In this document: in pieces, positions 9,342 to 18,189 of the stretch | Layout of the letters: the number at the start of each line of letters is the position of its first letter | Position numbering within the stretch: the first letter of the stretch is position 1 | Assembly: GCF_000272105.2 (NCBI RefSeq) | Contig: NZ_AJZD02000077.1 | Coordinates: 1 to 64,000 of the forward strand | Reading direction: 5' to 3' | DNA: 64,000 nt | DNA from: Vibrio splendidus 12E03 | Lineage (GTDB): Bacteria > Pseudomonadota > Gammaproteobacteria > Enterobacterales > Vibrionaceae | Notes under the pieces: model-generated | What the model saw: only the letters and a program-made list of their open reading frames with translations | The model's database searches: none | Told to the model about the DNA's origin: nothing | Translations under genes and position numbers: made by a program

Positions 9342-10209
9342 GTGTTGCTTTATTTTTAGTAATTGAATAGACGCAGCAATAATACGTCTCTTATACGTTA
9401 CCTATCCAGCAGTAATCCGACTAAATTGGCCATTTTTGACCTAGATGGAAAGAAAAAGGTTCAAAAATGACCTTTGTGAGCCTCGGTAAATCGCTGAAGT
9501 TCATGATCGTCGTTAGAAACATTAAGGTTAGATGTCGTTTCTATTCTTTCCATGAACTCGCGGCACCCAAAGCTAAGCACCTCATGCTCAGGTTTTTGAG
9601 ACACCGCGATTAATTACCACCCGCGACATTCCACTTCAAACATCTTCGAGACTAAAAGAACTATCAAGTTGCGCTTTTAAAAGAAATGAGCCATTTGGGG
9701 CGGCCGAGTTCCCCCCGAACTCGACCTGTTCCAGACGCGCAAGCAAAGGCGTTTGGTTTCTGGCTTAGTCATAAATTAACCAATTTCAGTTTGTTGTGTA
9801 AATAATCAATAGCTTGGCAATTGATAGGTAGGTCGTATTTCGCTGTGCAAAAGCATAGAAATGAATGATGACGAGTGTGATACCTGAACTCATGCAAGGA
9901 GGCTGGCGTATTGAAGCGAAAGGGCTGACACAATATGAAATATCACATGCTAGTTAATAATATCGTTAAATTTAAATTTGTAGGGATTTATAACTAGCTA
10001 GTGGAGTGTGCTAGTTTTAAGAGTTGGTCATCTTTTATTCTGGTGTTATACACTGCTTTTGAATTTCAGGTTAGATTTAGTGTCTGAATTATTAAATCTG
10101 ACGGGATAAATGATTGTTTAATGTTGATTTGGCAAGATCTTCAAGTATCCTTTATGTAAGCAAAACGTTAAATGTCGAAAGTTAATTAACAATCATTAAG
10201 GAGTCGATG
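9342..10209. other. 868-base gene-free region with a hairpin and an ORF remnant
   Basis: No complete gene is visible. On the minus strand a protein-like frame runs from a stop near 9615 to a stop near 9465 (about 50 codons, containing FGCREFMERIE) with no start and no ribosome binding site; it looks like the end of a decayed gene. A strong hairpin lies at 9702-9726. The last 400 bases are AT-rich and should hold the promoter of the dioxygenase gene, whose AAGGAG lies at 10198-10203. Confidence 0.5.
9702..9726. repeat. Strong GC-rich inverted repeat
   Basis: GGCCGAGTTC and GAACTCGACC form a 10-bp stem (one G-T pair in RNA on the minus strand) around a loop of five C. It is far more GC-rich than the DNA around it, is not followed by a T-run on either strand, and is not near a gene end. 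It could be part of a structured RNA, a REP-like element or the scar of a mobile element. Confidence 0.6.
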
Positions 10210-10866
10210 ATGTTACATGCTCACGAAAATACCCTACATATTACCCACCTCAGTAACCACGCAGTTGAGGAGTTGTCACCGTCATTCTCTAAGCTTCCAA
10301 GCACAGAGCATGCGGATGGTCAGTTTCGATTAAGAAGGTACTCGGTGGTTCAATTCAGTAATGGACAAGTCGTAGAGCTAGACAAACATAACTTTGTTCA
10401 GTCTGAAGACATTAATCACTTTCAAGGTGACGTTGTTCGCCAATTCGAGCCAATTGAAGCACCAATCTTAAGCAGCGAAGGCATGCAAGAGATGTGTGAA
10501 CTGTTTATCGAAACCAATGGACTTGAAGACGGGCAAGAAATCGAAATTCACCAAATCCGTATCGCTGCCATTTTTGAAGAAACGCAGGTTGCACCAGAAG
10601 GTGTTCACCAAGATGGCTTCGACCACATCGCTTTAATCGGCGTTAACCGACACAACATTGTGGGCGGCGAAATCATGCTGTACCAAGATTCACATGAAGC
10701 GCCATTCTTTAGAAAAGTGCTTGAAGACGGTGAAGTCGCAATGCTGGCCGACAGCAAGCTTTGGCATAACGCACAACCGATTCGTACCATAGACCACGAT
10801 GAGATGGGCTACATGGATGTGTTTGTTCTAACGGCTAAGGATGCGCGCAATGTCCTTCACTCTTAA
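10210..10866 (+). CDS. 2-oxoglutarate/Fe(II) dioxygenase family protein
   Basis: The protein (218 aa from ATG 10210) fits the 2OG-Fe dioxygenase family PF10014, whose studied members hydroxylate free amino acids such as isoleucine. The iron ligands can be read as H and D of GVHQDGFDH and the distal H of KLWHNAQPI; a conserved NIVGGEIMLY lies between. Two ATGs stand side by side at 10207 and 10210; AAGGAG ends at 10203, so the second has the better spacing. The next gene starts inside its last codons (overlap 17 bases), so both are made together. The natural substrate is unknown. With the PLP enzyme behind it, modification of an amino acid is the obvious guess. Confidence 0.85.
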   Translation: MLHAHENTLHITHLSNHAVEELSPSFSKLPSTEHADGQFRLRRYSVVQFSNGQVVELDKHNFVQSEDINHFQGDVVRQFEPIEAPILSSEGMQEMCELFIETNGLEDGQEIEIHQIRIAAIFEETQVAPEGVHQDGFDHIALIGVNRHNIVGGEIMLYQDSHEAPFFRKVLEDGEVAMLADSKLWHNAQPIRTIDHDEMGYMDVFVLTAKDARNVLHS

Positions 10867-12085
10867 TGATGTGCGCCAGCAGTTTAGCGCGCTAGGCCAA
10901 TACCATAATGGTAAGCCGGTGACCTTTTTTGATGGGCCGGGTGGCTCTCAGGTCCCTGAAAATGTTTTAGCATCTATGACGGAATACCTAGGGCACTTTA
11001 ATTCAAACCTAGGCGGTCACTACTTTTCTAGCCAAAAGACCACAGGTTTAATGCAGCAAGCGCGAGAAGCGGCACAAGCGCTACTCAATGCTGAATCTTC
11101 TGGCAACGTTGTGTTCGGTGCGAACATGACCTCACTGACCTTCCAGCTTAGCCGTGCAATCAGCCGAGATTGGAAAGAGGGCGATGAAGTTATCGTCACT
11201 GCGTTAGACCATTACTCGAATGTATCAAGCTGGCAGCAAGCGGCCGACGACAAAGGCGCGATTGTTCGCCAAGTTCGTGTCGACGAATCGGATTGCAGCC
11301 TAGACATGGCGCACTTTGAGTCTCTATTAAATGAGAAGACCAAGCTTGTTGCTGTGACGTTTGCTTCGAACACCACAGGCTCGATTGTTGATATGGCGAA
11401 AGTCATTGAGCTTGCACATCAGCACGGTGCGCAGGTTTATGTTGATGCGGTTCATTATGCGCCACACCACCTGATCGATGTTCAACAACTGAATTGTGAT
11501 TTCTTAGCGTGTTCAGCTTATAAGTTCTTCGGCCCGCATGTGGGTATTGCTTACATTGCACCTCAATGGCTGCATACGTTAAAGCCTTACAAGGTAGAGC
11601 CTGCCACTAACATTGGCCCAGGTCGATTTGAAACAGGAACACAAAGCTTTGAAGGCCTTGCCGGTGTGATTGCGGCGGTGGATTACTTGGCGCAGTTAGG
11701 TGATCCAGCCGATTCATTGCGTTCTCGTTTAGAGCAAAGCTACGCGCTGTATAATAAGCACGAGAGCCAACTCAGTGAGTACTTCCTTAAACGCTTGGCC
11801 GACCTTGAAGGGGCAACGCTTTACGGGAAAACCGAGTTTGATTCGAATTTAAGAACGCCAACGTTTGCGATTACCTTTGAAAACCATTCTCCAGAGTTCA
11901 TCGCCAAGAAGTTGGGTGAACATAATATCTGTGTTTGGAACGGACACTTCTATGCATTAGGGTTGGTGAAGCAGTTGGGTATTGAAGAGCAGGGCGTGGT
12001 GCGTATTGGTTGTATGCATTACAACTCGATTGAAGAGATCGACTTGCTGTTCAATGTGCTTGAAGGGATCTTGCGAAGTCACTAG
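10850..12085 (+). CDS. Class V aminotransferase / cysteine desulfurase-like protein (VC1184 family)
   Basis: This 411-aa protein belongs to the PLP-dependent class V aminotransferases, in the cysteine desulfurase-like family named after V. cholerae VC1184. The Schiff-base lysine is in ACSAYKFFGPH; DAVHYAPH precedes it and carries the PLP-contacting Asp and His, and GRFETGTQSFEG follows. ATG 10850 is preferred over 10841, because AAGG sits 9 bases in front of it but abuts the earlier ATG. It overlaps the dioxygenase gene. Whether it releases sulfur from cysteine or acts on the hydroxylated product of its neighbour is not known. A terminator follows at 12123-12172. Confidence 0.88.
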   Translation: MSFTLNDVRQQFSALGQYHNGKPVTFFDGPGGSQVPENVLASMTEYLGHFNSNLGGHYFSSQKTTGLMQQAREAAQALLNAESSGNVVFGANMTSLTFQLSRAISRDWKEGDEVIVTALDHYSNVSSWQQAADDKGAIVRQVRVDESDCSLDMAHFESLLNEKTKLVAVTFASNTTGSIVDMAKVIELAHQHGAQVYVDAVHYAPHHLIDVQQLNCDFLACSAYKFFGPHVGIAYIAPQWLHTLKPYKVEPATNIGPGRFETGTQSFEGLAGVIAAVDYLAQLGDPADSLRSRLEQSYALYNKHESQLSEYFLKRLADLEGATLYGKTEFDSNLRTPTFAITFENHSPEFIAKKLGEHNICVWNGHFYALGLVKQLGIEEQGVVRIGCMHYNSIEEIDLLFNVLEGILRSH

Positions 12086-12122
12086 CAAGAAGTAACTAAC
12101 ACCTAGATGGTTACAGAATTAG

Positions 12123-12172
12123 AAAAGAGCATGCTTCTCTCAATAATATTGAGGTGGAAGTATGCTCTTTTT
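12123..12172 (+). terminator. Terminator after the class V enzyme gene
   Basis: AAAAGAGCATGCTTC pairs with GAAGTATGCTCTTTT (one mismatch-like wobble) and is followed by a T-run; a smaller inner hairpin TCAATAATATTGA sits in the loop. The A-run at its left end could also let it serve the convergent PfpI-type gene. Confidence 0.82.
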
Positions 12173-12244
12173 GTTTGACTGAGCTTGTTTGTTCAACGGC
12201 AGTTATTCTATTAAGCCATTGATTTAACTAAGCGATTAATTTAA

Positions 12245-12916
12245 CTAAGAAAGTTGTTTAACCAGAGCTGCACCTACAGCGTGTGCGCTGGTTGGGTTCT
12301 GGCCTGTAATCACTCGCTCATCAACAATCACAAGTTCTTGCCAAGGTTGAACCTTGTTGAAACGCGCAGCGCTACGAGCAAGAGACTCTTCCAGTAGGAA
12401 TGGAATGTCGTTGATGGTGCCAAAGTCGATCTCTTCTTCGCGAGTAAAGCCAGTCACCGATTTAGAGCTTAGTAATTTTTCACCGTTGCTCAGAACAATC
12501 GGAAGCAGCGCCGCAGGGCCGTGACATACTGATGCGATCACACCGCCATCTTCATAATGTTTAGCCGCAATAGCAGCAAACTGCTCGTTAGTTGATAGGT
12601 CTGAAAGCAAGCCGAACCCGCCTGGGTAGAAGATAGCATCGTAGCTTTCTGCATTAATTTGGCTTACAGGGATCGTATTGTTAATACGGTTTTGGAAGTC
12701 ATCATCAGCCAAGATCTCCGCGTTTACTGAATCCCCTTCAATATCTGTCCCATACAACGGACCTTTACCACCCTTGATAGAAGCGATGTCGTACTCAAAA
12801 CCCGCAGCCAAGATCTCTTTCAGAGCATGAGTCAGTTCAGGCGCGTAAGTACCGTTCGCTTGATCTGTATCGCCTAGTGTTGCGTGGTTAGTTACAGGTA
12901 TTAGTATTTTTTTCAT
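12245..12916 (-). CDS. Type 1 glutamine amidotransferase-like (DJ-1/PfpI) protein
   Basis: The 223-aa protein has the DJ-1/PfpI fold. The nucleophilic cysteine lies in IASVCHGPAALL, where the strand-turn-helix elbow with CHG is typical of the Hsp31/glyoxalase III branch; the Glu partner is probably within the early KGGKGPLYGTDIEGDS region, which that branch also carries. FYPGGFG precedes the elbow. Members remove methylglyoxal or act as redox-stress chaperones. It is transcribed away from a LysR-type gene that starts 232 bases to its right, and a perfect palindrome lies between them, so that regulator probably controls it. Confidence 0.9.
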   Translation of the reverse strand: MKKILIPVTNHATLGDTDQANGTYAPELTHALKEILAAGFEYDIASIKGGKGPLYGTDIEGDSVNAEILADDDFQNRINNTIPVSQINAESYDAIFYPGGFGLLSDLSTNEQFAAIAAKHYEDGGVIASVCHGPAALLPIVLSNGEKLLSSKSVTGFTREEEIDFGTINDIPFLLEESLARSAARFNKVQPWQELVIVDERVITGQNPTSAHAVGAALVKQLS

Positions 12917-13079
12917 GATTCGTCCCTTTGAGCACGTTTGTTTGGTTTCAGCGTCGTTGTTTAGACATCCGCGTTTCTAAGACAGACATCCGTTTTATTG
13001 ATAGAGGTGCCGCTGTTTCGTTACCTGTAATAGTAGTAGTAAACCATTTGAGTGATAATATGCCGAGTAGGCAAAACAT

Positions 13080-13097
13080 TATTGCTATATAGCAATA
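13080..13097. promoter_or_regulatory. Palindrome, probable LysR-type operator
   Basis: TATTGCTATATAGCAATA is a perfect 18-bp palindrome containing the T-N11-A core of LysR-type binding sites. It lies in the divergent intergenic region, 51 bases upstream of the lysR-type start and 163 bases from the PfpI-type start. Confidence 0.7.
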
Positions 13098-13148
13098 GTG
13101 GGTGTGAATTAGTCGGATGTGAATTCGTTAGATGTAAACAGGTGAAGT

Positions 13149-14033
13149 ATGGACAGCTTTGAAGGGATTAATGAGTTTGTTGCAGTAGCCGAGTGCCACG
13201 GCTTTTCTGCAGCAGCAAAACAACTGGGTTGCAGTACCAGTCATGTCAGTCGCCAAGTTTCAAGATTAGAAGAGAGAGTGGGTGTGGCGTTGCTTGCACG
13301 CTCTACACGAATGGTGAGCCTGACTGAATCGGGTCACACCTATTATCAGCAGTGCAAAGACTTAGTAATAGGGCTTCAGCAAGCGAACGAACAAGTGACT
13401 TCTCAACAAACTCAGCTTAGCGGTACTTTGCGTGTGAGTGCCGCAGGCGCGTTTGCAGAAAATCATGTCGCGGCGGCGCTGATGGAGTTTGCCAAAGATC
13501 ATCCTGAGCTCACCATAGAAATGAATTTCAATACCAAGATGGTTAACTTCATCGAAGATGGTATCGATTTCGCGATTCGTTATGGTCGATTAGACGATTC
13601 AGGGCTGGTGGCAAGAAAGCTGGTTGATCGCCCAATGGCCGCGGCAGCAAGCAAAGGTTACATTGCTGAGTTTGGTGCGCCAGCGAACCCAGAACAACTC
13701 AAGCTGCACAGCTGTATTATCGCTAACAGTGACCAATGGTTATTCGAGAAAGATGGAAATCCACTAACTGCAGTCAGAGTTCATGGCCGTTGGAGAAGCA
13801 ACAATTCAAGCGCGGTACTGAAAGCTTGCGAAGAGGGGCTTGGTATCGTTTATCTTCCTAAAAGCAGCTTCAATGGTGGCCTTAGCAATGGAAAACTCGT
13901 TCCTGTGTTAGAAGAGTATTGGGGCTCGGGGACAAGCAGTTGGATTGTTTATCAGAACCGACGCTTTCTGCCTCAACGAGCGCGGCTTGCGATAGACTTC
14001 TTAGTCGATTACCTCTCTGGCTGGGATGAGTAA
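13149..14033 (+). CDS. LysR family transcriptional regulator
   Basis: The 294-aa protein has the LysR layout: an N-terminal winged helix-turn-helix (residues 5-62, with FSAAAKQLGCSTSHVSRQVSRLE) and a C-terminal periplasmic-binding-protein-like effector domain (about 92-290). It resembles the CrgA/AaeR-type subgroup that usually represses or activates the divergent neighbour. AGGTGAAGT precedes the ATG. The only target suggested by context is the DJ-1/PfpI gene on the other side of the palindrome at 13080-13097. The effector is unknown. Confidence 0.93.
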   Translation: MDSFEGINEFVAVAECHGFSAAAKQLGCSTSHVSRQVSRLEERVGVALLARSTRMVSLTESGHTYYQQCKDLVIGLQQANEQVTSQQTQLSGTLRVSAAGAFAENHVAAALMEFAKDHPELTIEMNFNTKMVNFIEDGIDFAIRYGRLDDSGLVARKLVDRPMAAAASKGYIAEFGAPANPEQLKLHSCIIANSDQWLFEKDGNPLTAVRVHGRWRSNNSSAVLKACEEGLGIVYLPKSSFNGGLSNGKLVPVLEEYWGSGTSSWIVYQNRRFLPQRARLAIDFLVDYLSGWDE

Positions 14034-14338
14034 AAAGTGCGATTGAAGTTCGTGGTGAGCAGCTTGTGTTCTTCAACTGATGTGAAAAATAAAAAATTGA
14101 ATCATTACATAGCCATAGCTTATCTATTTCTGTTTTTTGGCGCGCGTAATCAGATTGAGAGACTTGTCTACTTTTACTAAGTCGTGCTAGCGATTGAATT
14201 GTAGAGAAGCGGTCAGCAGTACGATATACTACGGTTTGTATTAATGTCCCTAAGCGCGTAAGAGATTATATGGAAGCGTTGGCAGGGCGTGTTGTTATGC
14301 TCCATTTTATGAAGTGTAGCTAGATTGCGGAGTTGGCA
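14034..14338. other. Intergenic stretch before the PAS-GGDEF gene
   Basis: About 305 bases without a gene. I see no hairpin with a T-run for the lysR-type gene and no riboswitch-like fold. It should hold the promoter of the PAS-GGDEF gene; its ribosome binding site is GCGGAG at 14327-14332. Confidence 0.5.
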
Positions 14339-15589
14339 ATGTTTTCTATAAATTTTGAATCCACTTACGGTGTGATAATCATTCAAGATATGAATGTGGT
14401 TAGTGTCGATGCTAACTATGCTCGTATTTATGGTTACCAATCTCCCGAAGAATTATTGGCCAATATTGACAGCTTTCTGGATCTAATTCCCGAAGAGTTC
14501 CATGTTCTCGCCTACCAAAACTATCTTGAAACGGTTAGTGGTCAACGAGACCCGCAAGTTCACACCTTTACCAATGTGGACCGCAACGGCAGAGAGTTCA
14601 CGGTTTTTTCTATTGATCATGTCACAGAGTGGCAGGGAAGACCGGCGCTACAAGTGACCGTTATTGACCTTAGCCCAGCTATTCAGCTGCAGAATATTGT
14701 CCGCAAACAAGACCAAATGTATCGCGATATGATCATGCAATCGGGACAGGGAATATTGGTACACCGAGATTTTAAACCTTTGATGGTTAACCAATCTTGG
14801 GTGAACTTACAAGGTGGCAAGTCGATAGAGCAGGTATTGCAGCTCGACTCTATTCTTGATTTGGTGCCAAAACAAAACGTAGAAAGTATTTATCAACGTT
14901 ACCAGACTGTCATGTCGGGTGAGCCGTCGGGTACCAGTAATGTGGTTGAGAATATCGGCTTGGATGGTGTCCATCGATTTTTCAATATCTATGACAACGC
15001 AGTTATCTGGGAAGGTAAGCCAGCCATGCAGGTTGTGCTTGAAGATGTCACCCAGAAAGTGATGCTAGAAAAGCAGCTCGTGCATCAAGCGAATTACGAT
15101 GAGATGACGGACTTACTCAATCGTCGAGCTATTTATGAGTGGTTTAGAGAACACATGACCTCTGACAATCACCTTGTGTGTATGCTGCTCGATATTGATG
15201 ATTTTAAATCGATTAATGATACATACGGTCACATGGTCGGTGACGAGGTGATCTGTGCGTTGGCTAATATTACTAAGCGCAGTGTTGAGAGTGTGGGCGG
15301 TGTTGCGGGTCGCTGGGGTGGTGAAGAGTTCATCGTCTTCCTTCCAAATGCAACGTCAGAAATGTCACATGAAATCTCTGAACAAATTCGTCAACAGTTT
15401 AATCAAGCAGAGTTTAAAATCGATGAACAGACTCGATTCAATTCGAGCGTTAGTATTGGTATGAGTGATAGCCTTGCGTGTGAAGAGCGCATGACGATCG
15501 ATGCCTTGGTTAATCTAACCGATCAATCACTCTATCGAGCTAAAGCCAATGGTAAAAACTGTGTGGATGGAGATATGGTCGCGCTCTAG
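14339..15589 (+). CDS. PAS-PAS-GGDEF diguanylate cyclase
   Basis: The 416-aa cytosolic protein carries two PAS-type sensor domains (about residues 3-108 and 128-245; each ends in an LQVTVIDLS or MQVVLEDVT strand) and a C-terminal GGDEF domain (about 255-412). The catalytic signature is GGEEF in GRWGGEEFIVF, and the metal-binding LDIDDFKSIND is intact, so synthesis of c-di-GMP from two GTP is expected. The inhibitory RxxD motif is absent five residues before GGEEF (SVGG there), so product inhibition is unlikely. ATG 14339 is preferred to TTG 14333 because GCGGAG is 6 bases upstream of it. It is a single-gene unit ending at the terminator 15635-15670. Confidence 0.95.
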   Translation: MFSINFESTYGVIIIQDMNVVSVDANYARIYGYQSPEELLANIDSFLDLIPEEFHVLAYQNYLETVSGQRDPQVHTFTNVDRNGREFTVFSIDHVTEWQGRPALQVTVIDLSPAIQLQNIVRKQDQMYRDMIMQSGQGILVHRDFKPLMVNQSWVNLQGGKSIEQVLQLDSILDLVPKQNVESIYQRYQTVMSGEPSGTSNVVENIGLDGVHRFFNIYDNAVIWEGKPAMQVVLEDVTQKVMLEKQLVHQANYDEMTDLLNRRAIYEWFREHMTSDNHLVCMLLDIDDFKSINDTYGHMVGDEVICALANITKRSVESVGGVAGRWGGEEFIVFLPNATSEMSHEISEQIRQQFNQAEFKIDEQTRFNSSVSIGMSDSLACEERMTIDALVNLTDQSLYRAKANGKNCVDGDMVAL

Positions 15590-15634
15590 TCTTTGTACGT
15601 TGCTTTATTAAAGCAGATCGTCTCATCTGGAATG

Positions 15635-15670
15635 AAAAATGCCCTGAAGCAGAAGCCTCAGGGCATTTTT
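15635..15670. terminator. Bidirectional terminator between convergent genes
   Basis: AAAAATGCCCTGA and TCAGGGCATTTTT form a 13-bp perfect stem with a 10-base loop; the A and T runs serve both the PAS-GGDEF gene and the DUF2797 gene. Confidence 0.9.
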
Positions 15671-15699
15671 GTATCTCACTTGTGATGGCGCTCTGCTGA

Positions 15700-16524
15700 T
15701 TAAGCAGAAACCTCAACTTCGTAAGAACCGAATTTACGGATGTTAATCACGCCCGTATCTAGGATTAGGTATTGGCCTTTAATGCCTTGCAGCACACCAG
15801 ATACCTCAGGGTTCTTATCAAAGTTATGAGAAACAATCTTCACTGGGTGCTGTTCTACTGGGTAGCTCAGTGAGGTGATGTTCTCACTTAGTACTTCGAT
15901 GGCATCATCACCGAATTTTGCTTTGATCTCTTGGATCTTATCTTCAACCAATGGAAGCAGCTCTTTTGCTTTCTCTACCAGTTCCATATCGTCACCGTCG
16001 CCTTTTAGTAGTGTGCGCCAGTTGGTTTTGTCAGCAATGTGCTTTGCTAATTCAACTTCGATCAGGCCAGAAATCTGACGTGTTTTTACCTTCAAGATAG
16101 GTAAACCTTGAGTCGCGCCCTGGTCAATCCAACGGGTTGGTATTTGAGTATGGCGAGTGATACCTACCTTTAGGCTTGATGTGTTCGATAAGTAAACGAA
16201 GTGATCAACCATGCAGTTCTCTTCGCCCCATTGAGGCTCACGACAAGTGCCTTCATCGTAGTGGCACGTCTCTGGTTTCATGATGCACATGTCGCAGCTT
16301 GCTAGCTTTTTCATGCACACAAAGCAGTGGCCTTGAGAGTAGCTTTTCTTGGTTTTCTTACCACATGAGCAGCAAAAAATATTGCCAGTGTGAGTGAGGT
16401 TGATGGTTTTACCAATCAGAGGGTTTAGCTCTACAAACTCTTCGCCTACAGGCAAACGGTAGGTAACCGCGCCATCAAGGGAAGCACTCATCTTTTTGAG
16501 TGTACCTTTTGCTAATAAAGACAT
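15700..16524 (-). CDS. DUF2797 family zinc-binding protein
   Basis: The 274-aa protein matches DUF2797 (PF10977), a family common in Vibrio and relatives with no known function. Eight or more cysteines cluster between residues 51 and 102 (CCSCGKK, HCFVCMKK, CDMCIMKPETCHY, CREPQWGEENC), enough for two zinc sites. The part after them (VYLSNTSSLKVGITR, then PTRWIDQGA) resembles the GIY-YIG nuclease core, where a Tyr and an Arg have catalytic roles; that likeness is my reading. The gene is alone on the minus strand, and its upstream region is shared with the GGDEF gene at 16828. Confidence 0.88.
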   Translation of the reverse strand: MSLLAKGTLKKMSASLDGAVTYRLPVGEEFVELNPLIGKTINLTHTGNIFCCSCGKKTKKSYSQGHCFVCMKKLASCDMCIMKPETCHYDEGTCREPQWGEENCMVDHFVYLSNTSSLKVGITRHTQIPTRWIDQGATQGLPILKVKTRQISGLIEVELAKHIADKTNWRTLLKGDGDDMELVEKAKELLPLVEDKIQEIKAKFGDDAIEVLSENITSLSYPVEQHPVKIVSHNFDKNPEVSGVLQGIKGQYLILDTGVINIRKFGSYEVEVSA

Positions 16525-16827
16525 GACATTACTCGTTGTATTTTGATTATTATTTCGTCGACTCGATTGCGCTGCGAGCAGGCAGTACGGTTAACGATGA
16601 TTATGCGATGAGTATAACAAATGGTACCTGTTTTTATACGCAATATTACTTGATTCTCGATGTAAATAATCTGAATGAAATATAGGCATAAAAATATAGT
16701 ATGACATTTTGTTCAGCCGTGATATAACGTTTTTTAGTGATTTATTGGTATCAAGATCACTAATTTATCTGACTTGTTTTTTATCGTGAAATCCCAACTA
16801 TAGGGATCTTAAGCCGGAAGCTTAGAC

Positions 16828-18123
16828 GTGAAGTGGATCCATAAGATTGTTATCTTTCTCGTTATCGCAACGCTTGCCATTGTGCAGTATTACCGTGTGA
16901 GCGGAAATCGTGTGATAACAGCAATAACCCCTGATAAATATGAGTTTATCGCGACCAGCGATCAAGTGGATAGAGGCGTCAGTACGTCCCAATTATCTTA
17001 TCAAAATGGCCAGTATATTCTCGACTGTGAGCTTAAAAAGTCTGAGTATCCGTGGCCTTATTGCGGCCTATCGATTCGTATCAACCCAGACATTACCACT
17101 GGCCTTGACCTTTCTCAGTACCACACCTTTAGAGTCAATATTGATTACCATGCGGAGGCCGATTCTAGCGGTCGTTTGCGAACTTACCTGCGTAATTATA
17201 ATCCTGCTTATTCGGTTCCTGATGACGAGTACACGCATAAATACAACGGGATGGAGTTTTCTCCAGGCGTTGATGGCGGTGTGATTGAGATTCCGATCAA
17301 AAACCTGCAAGTAATGACATGGTGGTTAGCGGATAACGATATTGCGTTAGAGCACTCAGCACCTGAGTTTTCGAATGTGAATATGGTTGAATTTGCTACT
17401 GCATCTGGTGCAAAGCTTGGCCACCATCGAATTGTTATCCGTAGTATTGAGTTCGAGGGATCTTATATTTCAGGCGAAAGCTTGTTCCTTATTTTACTGT
17501 TTGTTTGGGTTGGAACAGGCAGCGTATTTTTGGTATCAGAATTACATACTTCCAGAAAGCGCATGGTGATCGCAGAGAAAAGACATCATCACTTAAAGAA
17601 CGTCAATCGAGCATTGAGAGAACAGAATTTCGAATTCTCGGAAATGGCTCATCGAGACGAATTAACTGGAGTTTTAAATCGTCACGCTATTCGTGATTGG
17701 CTAAAAATGCAGTCTCAGCAGGTTAAGCAGGGGCATGGAAAGCTAAGTATGTTGTATCTTGATATCGACTATTTCAAGAGCGTGAATGACAAGTACGGAC
17801 ACCAAATGGGCGACGATATTTTACGAGAGTTCAGTATGGTGGTCGGCAGTTCGATCGGCGCTTCCGATAAGTTGGTGAGGTGGGGTGGTGAAGAGTTTAT
17901 TGTTTTTTGTCCGGAGACTGATCTTGGCGAAGCACAACGAAAGGCTGAGAAAATCCGACTCTTAGTCAGCCAGCACCTTTGGGTTCATGGCGATCCACTG
18001 ACATGCAGTATTGGTGTTGCTGAGATGAAACAAGAGCGAGTGACAGAGACCATTGCTCGCGCTGATGAAGCTTTATATCAAGCGAAGCATTCAGGTCGAA
18101 ATCAGGTGATCTTGAGTCACTAA
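16828..18123 (+). CDS. Membrane-anchored diguanylate cyclase with periplasmic domain
   Basis: The 431-aa protein starts with GTG, preceded by CCGGAAG. A signal-anchor helix (residues 5-20) leads to a periplasmic beta-rich domain of about 200 residues, a second membrane helix (about 216-236), a short coiled coil with QNFEFSEMAHRDELTG, and a GGDEF domain (about 262-430). The catalytic GGEEF and the metal site LDIDYFKSVND are intact. The inhibitory site reads GASD instead of RxxD, so feedback inhibition is probably lost. The periplasmic part resembles carbohydrate-binding or 7TMR-DISM-like jelly-roll domains, but I cannot name it. Two terminators follow. Confidence 0.93.
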   Translation: MKWIHKIVIFLVIATLAIVQYYRVSGNRVITAITPDKYEFIATSDQVDRGVSTSQLSYQNGQYILDCELKKSEYPWPYCGLSIRINPDITTGLDLSQYHTFRVNIDYHAEADSSGRLRTYLRNYNPAYSVPDDEYTHKYNGMEFSPGVDGGVIEIPIKNLQVMTWWLADNDIALEHSAPEFSNVNMVEFATASGAKLGHHRIVIRSIEFEGSYISGESLFLILLFVWVGTGSVFLVSELHTSRKRMVIAEKRHHHLKNVNRALREQNFEFSEMAHRDELTGVLNRHAIRDWLKMQSQQVKQGHGKLSMLYLDIDYFKSVNDKYGHQMGDDILREFSMVVGSSIGASDKLVRWGGEEFIVFCPETDLGEAQRKAEKIRLLVSQHLWVHGDPLTCSIGVAEMKQERVTETIARADEALYQAKHSGRNQVILSH

Positions 18124-18151
18124 TCTGAAAATTGTTTTGATGAGTTTATAA

Positions 18152-18177
18152 GCCACATGTGCATATGTGGCGTTTTT
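18152..18177 (+). terminator. Terminator of the membrane diguanylate cyclase
   Basis: GCCACAT pairs with ATGTGGC around a 6-base loop, followed by GTTTTTATGG, 28 bases past the stop codon. Confidence 0.8.
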
Positions 18178-18189
18178 ATGGTTCTTCTC

